From Wuchereria bancrofti (lineage: Eukaryota; Nematoda; Chromadorea; Rhabditida; Onchocercidae): DNA of 64,000 nt. This document shows, piece after piece, positions 1 to 10,689 of this stretch. Positions within the stretch are counted from its first letter, which is position 1. Each line of letters begins with the position of its first letter. The notes below the pieces were generated by a model. The model was not told the DNA's origin, searched no databases, and saw nothing but the letters and a program-made list of their open reading frames with translations. Made by a program: the position numbers and the translations under genes. The stretch spans positions 4,321,964-4,385,963 of the forward strand of contig SSBO01000008.1 in assembly GCA_005281725.1 (NCBI GenBank). Reading direction: 5' to 3'.

Positions 1-2351
1 GCACTTTTTCTAAATCCGTTTGTAAGATCTGAAATCCGAAAAATATATAATCATTGATAGAAATTGAACACATGAAAGAAAAAAAATCAATCCAATTAAC
101 TGTTTTAATCCTTTTCTTTTTAAATTTCATTTCACAATAATAAAAAAAGTGTCTTTTTCTTTTCCACTTAATTCCAACTGTTGTTATGAACAATGAAGTG
201 GAAATTTCTGCGCAACTTATTTCATCTCAGTCCTTTCTGTTTTGAATATTTTTGAAATTAAATCTATAATAATTCATTTTTTAATCATTTATAAGCTTAA
301 TTTCTAGAAGATCCTCTCTAGCTATAACAAAAATTAGTCTTTGCGCTATTTGTAAGTCATAAAATTATAATTTTCATCATTTATTAAATTTGAGAGGATG
401 ATAATAATTATTTATTCACCAAAATTATTGATTAGATTTGTAATAAAAAACTGAAATTCTCAGATAATCAAAGCTTTTTTTCTTTTATGAAATTCTCTAA
501 TAAAAGCAAAGATTCAAAACATTTAAAAAGACCTTAGTGTTTTCAGAAATAATTTGAAGCTCAAACATAATTTTCAAGTTGAGCAAAAAGACGACAAGCA
601 ATGCACCAATAATGTTCAAAATAAGGAAAGCAATTGAACCATATCTAAAAAATCCTTTTTTTTTTCTCTTGAAATGTCACTCATTAAATATATAATTTTT
701 TAAGTAGAACTATCTTAAGAGTACAGATAATTTGATCTGACAAATTGTCAATCATATCTAATGAATACATAAATATATCATCTAATAAACAATGAAGCGA
801 AAAAAGTGATAGGTCAATTAAAAAACTGTAAAAATAAATTATTTGATGAATAAATGGGAAAAAATAATTAATTAATTAATTAATGTGGTTAGTATTTCTT
901 GTAAGCATTAAAAGTGATATATAAATAACTTACAAAATTGCATCAGCGTTATGTTTAATGAAAATACATAATCTTTTGGTTGTTTGGCTAATTTGCTTGG
1001 AAATATTATTCAAGAAATCATAGGCATCCTTCACTGGCGGTTTTGTTTTAACCGTATTAAAATCATTACTACCTAAAAAAAAGCTTTTTCAAGGATATAA
1101 AAAAAAAACTTTAAGAAAATCCGAGAATTGAAAAGTTTTGAATTTTTCAAACAACACTTTTTAAATGCCTTGTTATTTGCTCAATGAATTGATGAAAGAT
1201 TGAATGATATTGAGATCATTTGAAATTAGTTTTAGATCATAATTAATTAGTATTAGTAAATTAGAAAAAAAATTACGACTTAAGAAAGGATTATAACTGC
1301 ACTGCAAACTGTGATTTACATGAATTTTATATTTCTGTTCATGCCTTGTTTGCTTGCTCTGAAAAAAAAATTAACTTTCGTTCTAATATTACTGTAATGT
1401 AAGTTTTTTCCCCTTGAGAGAGAGGGAGAGAGAGAGAAAGAAGAGAGAATGACAATGACAAAATGCACATGCAAATTGCATGTGCATTTTGTCGTTGAAT
1501 TTATACTTTTCCGTATTCTTTCAAGTATTTCAAGAAGAAAATTCGATTAAATGTAATTGTCTTTTGATGTTTACTTGGATTATTAAAACCGAATCATTTC
1601 TAAAACAATTTGAAACGACCGTTTTTAGACTCAAATTATTTTAAACTTTTTTAAAAATGACAAATACCAACATCTTTAGCTTGTCCACAAATACTAGCTT
1701 GAAGGATAAATATCAATGTGATAATAAATTTTAAACCTGAAAAAACTTAAAAACTTAATTTCAAAGCAATGATTCGAGTAAATAAGTTAGAGATTTGGAT
1801 CAGTATAGAAGTAATAATGATACAGAGCATCTAATGATCTGATTACCAGTCATTTTAGATAACGGTTAGGAGAAGTAACCGCACTATGAGAAGCAAATTA
1901 ACTCAAATTAAAAGAATTTGTTAAGTTATATTAAGAAAAAACCGACAAATTACAAAAGAAAAAATTGAAATTCAAATTTAAATTAAAATTCCTTCATTGC
2001 CGAAAAATCTTGCCAATTATCTTATATTTTTTTAGCTATCCCAGTTAACTTAAAATAGTAACTTAAGAATTGGATGACAATACTAAATGTTAATCTTTCA
2101 TCAGTTAAACCGCCCTTCTTGAGGTATTATTAGAGAAATTGTATATAAAATCATTAGCGAATCTATAGCTACAATCTATAGGTTCACTGAAGATTTCATA
2201 TATAATTTTTTTAAGAGCTTTTTCATTTTAACTCTAAAATTACCACTGATAAGAAAATCACTGAATCTTCCATCACACAGATACAACATTAGATGGGCGC
2301 AAAAATAATTGCTTATATGTATCTTTTTTCTTCACGTTTACTTACTTTCAT
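1..2351 (-). CDS. Unrecognised signal-peptide and single-TM protein, 5' part (runs off left edge)
   Basis: Built from phase-consistent exons: 2342-2351 (start MKV), 1668-1736, 934-1072, 533-644 and 1-28, all with GT/AG borders. Exon 934-1072 ends at a strong GTAAGT donor. The joined N-terminus begins MKVSLKFIITLIFILQASIC, a convincing secretory signal peptide. About 55 polar residues follow (including TKPPVKDAYDFLNNISKQI), then a clear membrane segment (GSIAFLILNIIGALLVVFLL) and a cytoplasmic-looking stretch (KIMFELQIISENTK). The last visible residues are ILQTDLEKV, with the rest beyond base 1. I do not recognise the family. The inferred topology is an N-terminal signal, a short outer domain and one TM helix. 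The first exon has only 10 coding bases and is the weakest part; the central three exons are firm. It lies 5'-to-5' with the tentative plus-strand exons at 3592-3956. Confidence 0.55.
1416..1448. repeat. GA-rich microsatellite
   Basis: An almost pure purine run of GAGA units with a few interruptions. It lies in an intron of the unrecognised minus-strand gene, just before a perfect palindrome. Confidence 0.9.
1457..1493. repeat. Perfect 18-bp inverted repeat (hairpin)
   Basis: Arms 1457-1474 and 1476-1493 are exact reverse complements around a single central A. A few further outer bases also pair with one mismatch. It lies inside the intron between exons 1668-1736 and 934-1072 of the left-edge gene. 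Role unknown; it could be a cruciform or a replication-slippage product. Confidence 0.9.
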
Positions 2352-3591
2352 TAGTTTATATTAGAATAATACATTCATAAAAAACAATATTATATTTTAA
2401 TTTCTAGTTATTATTTCATGTTGCGTTTTGTTTTTCTAACAAAAGATTTATCTTTAATTAATAACTTTTCTTTTGACCAATAAAGAAGAGATGTTTAAGA
2501 TTTTAATGCAGATTTAAATGAGATTTAAATAGTCTGCAATAGACTTTCCTATTAACTAAATGTATTTTTTACAAATAATTTTGATTTCATTAACTACCAA
2601 TTAAGTTTTTGCAAAACTAAAAAAAAGATTGTATAAACAAGAAGGAAACAAAAGAGAAAATTCTAATATGAACTTGTGAATGATTAGTTTTTTCTAGTTT
2701 TTAGTTTTATAGTTAGTTTTAGTCTTTTTTTTTTTTTGAATACTTTTGAATGATTAGTTTTAGTAGGTGGAAAATTTTATGACATTAACACTACAAATGC
2801 ACAACTGACGATCATTTTGCCAGTGGTTTTTTTTGTTGCATAAAGAATTTTGAAATTCAGAGTTTTATTTGGATAGCTCTCAAGATTTACAACAAGTAAT
2901 TTGTCATTCCTGGCAAAGTTCATTTTTATGAAAGGAGAAGTATAGGCGCATTTCACATCACTAAACTTAAAATTTAATCAGGTGATAAAAATAATATCAA
3001 GATTTTGTCGAACAAAGAAATAGTAACACTCGCAGTATAAATGATGACAGATCAGAATCCTTCTGTCATTGAGTCCTTTGTCACTAATGTGTCATTAACA
3101 AATTTTATGAAATTAAAAAAGTAACGAACAAAGGAAATGGTAAAATAAAGAAAATTCTCAAAGAATTTTGACAAAACTGTGAAATTATGATTTATAAAAA
3201 CATTGCTTTTCTACATGAATTGGACGATGAATTTTTTAATCTTTACGAAATGCACGGGCAAAACGTTAAGATTAGGACGATGAAATTTACTTTGTATATT
3301 GTGACAGCCGTGAACAGTACAAAATTAGCAATGCGAAAAAAAAAAAGTGTATTGAAATTTAATCGATAAATGATTCGAGAAACTGTTGATGACCTTTTCT
3401 AACAGATACAGAAGCTAATTCGTTTTCTCATTCTTCTGAAACCAATAATGTGATCACATGCTATGCCCCATTCCAATCCACCGATTAAAATTCGTTAATA
3501 ATTTCCCCTTCAAAATTCTCTTCTTTCATTTTCCCACACTATAACACATGCACCCATCGTTAATTCCGTTCATTTCCTTTGTGTCATTCAG
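2352..3591. other. AT-rich interval, nothing firm
   Basis: AT-rich sequence between the tentative start of the left-edge gene and the tentative plus-strand exons. A 60-codon open frame at 3187-3369 has no recognisable domain, ends in a lysine run and has no supporting splice context, so I do not call it. Confidence 0.6.
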
Positions 3592-3956
3592 AGCTGTGGT
3601 GCAAGTCGGACAAAGCCGCCGAGGTGGCAACGATTAGTCTGCGCTTAATGTCGACATGAAATGAATTACATTTGAAAATATGGGCACTGTTACACTGATA
3701 CAATGTGCAAATCCCACGTTCACTTATTGCTTCCCTTTTCTTTTCAATTTCCGGAAACAACCCAACCATTTTGCAGTCTTTCCGGTGTGACTGCAAATTA
3801 TTTGGGTTGCTTCTGGTCATTACTGCCCGAATTGATCAATGTGGCAGTCAAAGTGGAATTAAGGTTTGTTTGATTAAAATAGCTTTTGGACAGGAAATTA
3901 AATCTAATGTCAATAAATCTGATGCTTACAGTTCTGGGAAGTGTAATTTCGGATGA
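3592..3956 (+). CDS. Possible 3' exons of an unrecognised gene
   Basis: The segment is less AT-rich than its surroundings. Three plus-strand pieces follow good acceptors. From 3592 one reads LWCKSDKAAEVATISLRL. From 3777-3863 one reads LSGVTANYLGCFWSLLPELI and on to a GTTTGT donor in phase 2. From 3932-3956 comes a short terminal exon ending SSGKCNFG and TGA. The second-to-third join is phase-consistent. The donor after the first piece, near 3648, is poor, and no upstream exon was found. The middle exon is hydrophobic and protein-like, but I cannot name a family. The minus strand is also partly open here, so the strand is not certain. Confidence 0.3.
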
Positions 3957-4313
3957 AACCTGATGACACTTGTAAAAGTGTTTTGCGATGACAGTTGGGG
4001 TCATATCAACGTGTATTTTAAAGGAATGTTGGGTTTGCACTTTTTTTTTACTTTAGTTCAGGAACTTTTTTTGACATTTCAAGCAGACTCACGATGCTAT
4101 CATTATTTTCTCTATTCCCATGTTCTTATTTTTTCAGTTTGCATTTTTTTTACAGCTTTCTTTAGAGTATTAAAGGATAATTGAAATACAGGTGAAATGG
4201 GCAGGAGAAAGGTTAAGCTTAGATAACACTAATTGATGTCTTTGGCTCATATAACCTATTTGATCTGAGTCCTTCACTCAAGTTACAACCGGAAATCATC
4301 CAAACGTAGTGTN

Positions 4314-4555
4314 TTGGGTAATTAAACCACAGATTAACATTAAAAATTATACAACATTACAATAACGAATTGATACATAACACACAAATATAACTAAATT
4401 ATAAAACATTTAAAGACATAAGTAAGCAAGACACCTCCCAACCGAATGACTTTGTAAGGAAGAAAATTGGGAGGAACTTTATGGATGCTTAGATTAAAAT
4501 CACTTAAAACAATAATCTTTGTTCACTACGTTATAGCTTCGCCATTGTGGCGACA
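4314..4555 (-). repeat. 3' LTR, truncated at an assembly N
   Basis: In the sense direction it runs from 4555 (TGTCGCC) through U3 into the first 15 bases of the SL1-like sequence and stops at the N at 4313, so R and U5 are missing. Bases 4314-4436 are identical over 123 positions to 10261-10383, part of the 5' LTR block. Confidence 0.85.
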
Positions 4556-4611
4556 CTCCCGACTCGAGAAAAGTAACAAACAAAATGACTGAACTTGTTA
4601 TCAGTCTGTTC

Positions 4612-5037
4612 TTAGCTCTTTGGCATCGTTTTCCTCCCGCCGAATTGAGGATGGATGGATTGCTTTTCTTCATCTTCTAGTTCGATATTCGGGTCCACGA
4701 CTTGATACTGTTTGTTTTGACTGATGCTCAGTTCTAAGGGGTAGAGGTGGTTCAATGGTCTTTCCCAAATGTGTCCATTGGACATTTTAAGTTGGGCCGC
4801 TCGAATATTACCGGCTTGTGCTATTAACCTGGTGATGTGCGCCAGAGGCCAACATCCTCTGGGTACTGCTTCTGTTCGCACCAAGACAATCTCTCCCACT
4901 TGTGGAGTGCGTCTAGTCTGCGTGTGTGGTCCCTTGTGTTCTCTTTGTTTGCGGCCACGTAGTGTTTGAAGGTATTGCATTTGCCATTTTTCCCAAAATT
5001 TATCTGCTGTTATTACACCTTCTTTCCAGTAGTTCAA
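4612..5037 (-). pseudogene. BEL integrase C-terminal region (fragment)
   Basis: 141 codons with the usual BEL/Pao C-terminal region after the integrase core. It includes a basic stretch (LRGRKQREHKGP), a VGEIVLVRTEAVPRGCWPLA segment and a YPLELS motif, as in the DUF5641-type domain of these polyproteins. It is in a different frame from the integrase core at 5229-5795, so a frameshift or stop separates them. Confidence 0.8.
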
Positions 5038-5228
5038 CAGATAATCTAGACTATGCGAATCTACGGACGGTTCTCGTTGGATAGGTAGTGGAGATACTGC
5101 GTATCCTTGTCAGCTGAGAAAATCCATAGGTCGTAGTGGCTGCATGTTCTCGTCATCAATTACGGTCAAAGGACGAGAATTCATTATTGCTTCAATTTCT
5201 ATCGCCACTGTAGTCATTTCTGAGCTGT

Positions 5229-5795
5229 CTAGGAGATGTTTCCCGAACGGAATACAATTTTGAAGATTGAAATTAATCTTTCACATAATCCTCGAGCCCA
5301 AAGTGCGTGTGGAACAGAATGCTTCCATTCTATATTTAAAGACCTTAAAAAGGCTTGTACTTCTGGTTCTTGACGTAATTTGTCCAGTTCGTTGAGCAAA
5401 GTTCCGTGAACGTGCATCATTTGGGTGCCTTGGTCACTGTACAGCGAGGATGAATATCCTCTTCGTGCGAAGAATCGTCTAAGTGCTTGAAGGCAGCCTA
5501 TACTTGATAAATCGTCGGTTATTTCGATGTGAACTGCCCTGGTTACAAAACATGTTAAGAGTAGGAACCATCTTTTTTCTACTGTGTTGGTTCTTCGTAC
5601 ATGTATAGGTCCCAGATAATCCAATCCTGTATGTTGAAAGGCTCGTGCGCGGGTGATGCGTGTTATTGGAAAGGGTGGAAATTTGAGTAACGAAAATGGA
5701 TGAGCTCTCCACCGTTTACAACGTTGGCAGTTATGTAAAATACGAGATACTGTTCTTCCTTGAAATATCCAGTACTTTTCTCTAAATTTTGTCAA
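5229..5795 (-). pseudogene. BEL integrase core (fragment)
   Basis: Holds the zinc-binding cysteines (HNCQRCK) and the catalytic core. The first acidic residue sits in GLDYLGPIHV, the second in LYSDQGTQ and the final glutamate in ARGLCERLI, matching the DDE pattern of retroviral-type integrases. Upstream, 5865-6179 is another open piece of the same region in the same register but separated by a stop. The copy is broken. Confidence 0.85.
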
Positions 5796-5864
5796 AGTAA
5801 TACTTGGACCATGAATGCGTCGTTATGGAAGTCGAATACTAGCAATGGTACTATGGGTGAATGT

Positions 5865-6179
5865 CTATCCAATAAAGTGGGATGGTTCTCGATGTTGCCC
5901 ACGTTTCCTGCGAGAAACATATCGTATAATCCCTGTTTTATCTGTTTGCGTAACGTGCTGATTATAGTCTGCTAGTAGTTGCTGGTCTTTTTGAATGACA
6001 AAATGTATTGCTTTCTGCCAATATTCGCATGAAGTAAGCTCTTTCTTCTTAAGCATTCTATCAGCAGCGCGATAAACTTGACTGATAGTACTAATTAGAC
6101 TTTTCCAAGAACCGAATTTTTGTATGTCCAGCAGTGTTGAAAGTGGATGTGGTGCTCTAACTGTTTGCGCTACTGTCAC
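5865..6179 (-). pseudogene. BEL region between RNase H and integrase (fragment)
   Basis: 104 codons linking RNase H to integrase, with text such as YRAADRMLKKKELTSCEYW followed by a segment ending in a stop. It corresponds to the N-terminal helical part of BEL integrase regions. Stops on both sides isolate it from its neighbours. Confidence 0.65.
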
Positions 6180-6378
6180 TATACTTTCTTGGTCCTGTTG
6201 AGCTTGTGTTTCATTATTATCCTTTGATAAACTTTGTGTAGGAGGGGTCCAGGCTGGTATGTTTTCTCCATTTGATTAGCCATGTTGGTCCATCCCACCA
6301 GAGGGTCGCAGTTTTTAATTCTGCGGGAGACATCCCCCTGGACAAGGTATCAGCTGGATTTTCCCTTGTCGATACATG

Positions 6379-7905
6379 TTAAAAGGATACGTTCGCTTGC
6401 CTACATTCTTTTAAGCGGTTTTCTACGAATCTTGGCTGTCTCGTAGAACTGAATAGCCAACAAAGGACTATTTGAGAATCGCTCCACACCGTTATTGGTA
6501 GGTTTTCCTTTTGAAGTTCCTTTCGAATAGTTACAGCTAAACGAGTTGCAATTAGTACAGCCAATAGTTCTAACCTGGGAACAGTGGTGGCCTTTAGTGG
6601 CGCGAGACGTGTTTTGGCGAGCCATAACTTTGCAGTTTGACCGGGAGTCAGTAAGTATGCTACGGCCCCATATGCTTTAGCTGAAGCGTCTGCGAAGATA
6701 TGTATCGAGCTAGTTTCTTCTATTTTAATATGTCGTATGAGTAGGAATGTTTCTTGCGTCCATGACTGAGAAAGTTTGTTCCATTCGGATAATCGTTCGA
6801 CACTAAGAGGTTCATCCCATGATAGTTTATCTCGCCATAGTTCTTGGAGGAAGGTCTTAAAAGGTATGAGGACGGGAGAAATCCATCCTAGTGGATCAAA
6901 TACGCTTGTCACTGCGGATAGGATAGTTCTCTTTGTTGTTGCTTTTGGTAATTCCTTCAGTTTCAGAATTATTTGGTCCGTATGTATGTTCCATAATATT
7001 CCTAACATTTTTACTGTTGTGCCTTGGAGGAGATCTTCATTGGGTAGTGAATTGTTGAAATCTTCTTTGTTCGATTTAAGTTGCCTTAGGTTCATTTTAA
7101 TTGAAGCAAAGTACTGCTTCGTTAGTTCGTATTTGTGATGAGCTTGTTTGAGATTTTGAGCTGTTAGTAGAATATTATCAACGTATATATTTGATTCAGG
7201 CTCTCTAGCCAGAGAAGTGTTGATCTTTTGGAGAGCATATCGTATGGCTGCTGCCAGGAGAAATGGGCTGCAGATGATACCAAATGGTAATCGAGCAAAT
7301 TGAAAAATCGCCAAGTTTGTAGTCGTTGGAGGACGATATATGTCCTTAAGCCAAAGGAATTTTGTAAATTTCCTGTCATCTATGTGCAAAGTTAATTGAT
7401 GGAAAGCTTTTTCTATGTCGGCGATAATTGCAATTGATGGTAATGTCCATCGCATTACTACGCCTAATAACTGTGGGAGTATTACTGGGCCACGTAAAAT
7501 ATATTCATTTAAGCTTGATTGTCCTTGTAGCTTTGCACTTGCATCAAAGACAACACGTAATTTGGTTGAAATACTGTTCTCATTCCAAATCGGTTGGTGC
7601 GGGAGGAAATACTCGTTGTTGTGTTGGCGCGTTGTGGCTTCTATAATTCCATTCGCGATATGCTGTTGAATGGTCTGATGGTACTGCGAAATTAATTCGG
7701 GTTTTGATTGTAATTTGTTCCATTGGGAGTAAAGTCTTGCGGACGGGAGTGCAAAATTGTCTGGTAGTGGGCGCAAATTATCTTGCTTTAGTCTCCAGGG
7801 AAAGCTGACCGCTATTCTTCCTTCTTTATTAGTGTGGACATTCCGGTCAAAATATTCCTGAGCTATGATATCTTCCTCTTTGACTTCGTCTTCCTTGATT
7901 CCCAT
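6379..7905 (-). pseudogene. BEL reverse transcriptase and RNase H (longest open piece)
   Basis: 508 codons. Reverse transcriptase motifs appear in order: LRVVFDASAK, an IADIEKAFHQL palm segment with its aspartate, the fingers segment LPFGIICSPFLL, and the active site as YVDN (more often YVDD). RNase H follows with IFADASAKAYGAVAY, LELLAVLIATRLA and a WSDSQIVLCW segment. It ends at a stop just after the RNase H core. The upstream protease and downstream integrase pieces lie in other frames or beyond stops. Confidence 0.92.
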
Positions 7906-7943
7906 CAGTTCAAGGTTTCAAAATGTTTCGACGGAGTCCACTG

Positions 7944-8748
7944 TTACCGTGTGTCGTTCGATTGTGGCGGTTCTGCTCGCGTTACTATTTGACCCAGTGT
8001 TGTCGCAATTATAATATAATTGCCTTGGCGAAGAGTTGTTTGGGGTAGGAGAATTCTTGAAATGACATCTGCTCCCAAAAGTAATTCAGGTTGCTGTACT
8101 GCTGTTTGGATATCATGTTGTTGGTTTACGTCCATTTTTACTTTGGCTTATTGTAGCGGGCGGTGTAAGATACTAGGAACTGTGTTGACGGTTACTACTT
8201 CTTTGGTTTGGCGATCCTGGCTTTCAAGGACGACCTGAAGTCGTCTGGTTTCCATTGTAACTGGTTTTGTTGCTGCAAAGGATGCAACTGACAGTGTCTC
8301 TGTCAATCATTTTTAATGTCTGTGCGAGATTTTTTGTGATATAGGATCTGTCATTGCCTGTATCCAGGAGTACCATTACTTTTTTACTATTGTGGTGATT
8401 TCGTGAGTTACTGGCAAATCCTATACACCACAATGACGTAAGGTTATTGGGAGATGTTCTGATATTTGCGAATGTTGCATTAGTTTCTGTCGTTGCAAGG
8501 TGGATTGTTGTTTGATTTACTGGTGTGTTCTTCGTAACTTTATTGTCCGTGTTGTTTGCAGGTGAGCATAATGCCGGATGGTGTCTTCGCCCGCATTTAA
8601 AGCACTGTGAAGCTTTGCAATCTTTTGATCTATGTCCTTCTTTCAAGCACAAAAAACATAATTTTAGTTCTACCACTCGTTTCGAGCGTTCATCAGAAAA
8701 TTTTCGGCATTCATGAGTACGATGTAGTTTTGTGCAGAACGAACACAT
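7944..8748 (-). pseudogene. BEL zinc-knuckle and aspartic protease region (two open pieces)
   Basis: The 8224-8748 piece contains cysteine/histidine knuckles (CFLCLKEGHRSKDC and CFKCGRRHHPALC) and then a retropepsin-like site (MVLLDTGNDRSYI, DTG motif). After a frame change, 7944-8135 reads like the protease C-terminal part (PELLLGADVISRI). This matches the DUF1758 protease position in BEL/Pao polyproteins. The region is broken by at least one frameshift. Confidence 0.85.
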
Positions 8749-8882
8749 TCTGTTCGTTCTAGGGGGTGCGTTAAGGTTGCCTCATTTTTTCTTGCGGGGC
8801 GATTATGTTTCATTGATCGTTGGTTGTGCTGATGTCAATTTTGACATATCCATTGTGTCCCAATGCGGACTGTATGGTTCTT

Positions 8883-9895
8883 TTAAGACATAGCTAATAT
8901 ACTTGCCACATTTTCTTCAGCAATAACAAAGGTTGCTAGGCGGTCTCTTAAGGTGGACACTGTCCATTCGGATTTCTCGTATTCTATTTTCTCCCATATG
9001 GACTTTGGAAGCTTTTGTTTTATGAGATAGATTATAAGAGTTGAATTAACATCTTCCTCTTGGAATCCAAGTAATTCTATTATTCGATCAATAGCTTCTG
9101 TAGTGGTTCGTAGATTACTTCCTTTCGCTCTAGGCAATCTTTCCAGTTCTCTGTATAAGGCTTGTTTGATTGCTGCTGGCTGTTCATATCGCTTTTTTAG
9201 TGCTGCGATAACTACTTCATAATTCTGGGTCCGTAGCTCGTAGGGTTCTATGACTGAGGCTGCTGCTCCCACAAAACAGCCCCGAAGGTACGTTAGTTTG
9301 TTTAGCGGAGGGATTGGTTGATCATGTACGGCGGTTCGGGACCAATCCCAGAATACTGGCCATGCAGTAAGGGTGCCATCAAAAGTCTTCATTTCCATTT
9401 TTGGAAGTTCATTTGACTGACAAGTGGTGCGGTTGGAACTGGAGTTGGAGGTTCTATGCTGTCTATTTCCTTATCACTGGTTTGTATAGCTTGTTCCAGT
9501 TGTTGTACGTTTGAAATTAGCGTAAACAGTGCATCTCTTCCGATTTCTAGTGTGTGTAGAAAACCTTCTTTTTAGGCCTCTTTATATAGTTGTTCCTCCT
9601 TCTTTAGTTGTTCTTTTTCCATAGTGTTCATAATATCTTCCCATCTTTGTTCTTTTTGTTGTAAGCGCTGTACGCTGTCTTCAATTCTGTGCTTTAGGTC
9701 CTGTACTTTTTTGAGTTGGGTTTCATAAAGTTGTCGTGTTTCCAGTGCGGTACTGTTCTCTGGTGGTTCTATCCGGGGAGGAATGGCCACAATTAATTCC
9801 TGCAGCTTTGCTGCTGTTCCTTGAGCTGTTCTTCTAATGCCAGCATTCATTGCAATAGGCACGTAACACTCAAAAGCAATCACAGTATAAGACAC
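8883..9895 (-). pseudogene. BEL gag region (two open pieces)
   Basis: The 9572-9895 piece is a glutamine- and glutamate-rich coiled-coil-like N-terminus. The 8883-9398 piece is a typical BEL gag domain (DUF1759 type) with FDGTLTAWPVFWDW, LTYLRGCFVGAA and a conserved helical array. The two pieces are in different frames with stops between them, so the gag frame is interrupted. Confidence 0.85.
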
Positions 9896-10253
9896 AAATG
9901 AGAAAAAAAACAGAATTACAATATCAAAAAAATTGGTGCAATTATATAAAAGTGCAAAATATTAAGGTACTAGTACAATTAAGTTCACAAATTTAACAAA
10001 AGTTCACTCTCAAAGAAAAGGTTGCTGATTTAATTGGTCTGGTTTTTTCTTTGCTCAGCCCCCATGTAAAAACAAATTTAGTATTTCTTTCTTACTGCTC
10101 TGCTTCCTTGCGAAACAAAGTAGTTTTCCTTTCTTGATAGTTTAGATCGTTGACTTCTTTGCCTTCAATACTGGTAGATTCTCGAATCTGTACTGGTTCC
10201 GTTCTGTGTACGTGTACTGTGGGAGTCTTCGTGAAATACTTTATTATTCAAAC

Positions 10254-10275
10254 CTCAAACTTGGGTAATTAAACC
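10254..10275 (-). other. Exact 22-nt nematode SL1 spliced-leader sequence inside the LTR
   Basis: On the minus strand these 22 bases read GGTTTAATTACCC then AAGTTTGAG, which is the complete nematode SL1 leader. It is followed in the sense direction by GTTTGAATAATAAAG, containing the element's polyadenylation signal. It is therefore placed between U3 and R. No SL RNA body follows, so this is not an SL RNA gene. Confidence 0.95.
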
Positions 10276-10487
10276 ACAGATTAACATTAAAAATTATACA
10301 ACATTACAATAACGAATTGATACATAACACACAAATATAACTAAATTATAAAACATTTAAAGACATAAGTAAGCAAGACACCTNTGACTTCTTTGCCTTC
10401 GATACTGGTAGATTCTCGAATCTGTACTGGTTCCGTTCTGTGTACGTGTACTGTGGGAGTCTTCGTGAAATACTTTATTATTCAAAC

Positions 10488-10509
10488 CTCAAACTTGGGT
10501 AATTAAACC
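10488..10509 (-). other. Second exact SL1 sequence in the adjacent LTR copy
   Basis: Identical 22-nt SL1 in the same position relative to AATAAA. The left LTR has its first 15 bases at 4314-4328 (minus strand), and the remaining seven are lost in the N at 4313. Confidence 0.95.
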
Positions 10510-10689
10510 ACAGATTAACATTAAAAATTATACAACATTACAATAACGAGTTGATACATAACACACGAATATAACTTAATTATAAAACATTTAAAGATGT
10601 AAGCAAGCTAGACACTTCCCAACCGAGCCATACCATTACAAGATACTATAAATGGCTTTGTAAGGAAGAAAATTGGGAGGGATTTTTTG

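Noticed and set aside
3187..3369. 60-codon plus-strand open frame
   Set aside because: No recognisable domain, ends in a lysine run from an A tract, no splice or promoter context.
10254..10383. SL1 RNA gene
   Set aside because: The 22-nt leader is exact, but the downstream sequence is the LTR R/U5 with a polyadenylation signal, not the SL RNA body. It recurs only in LTR copies.
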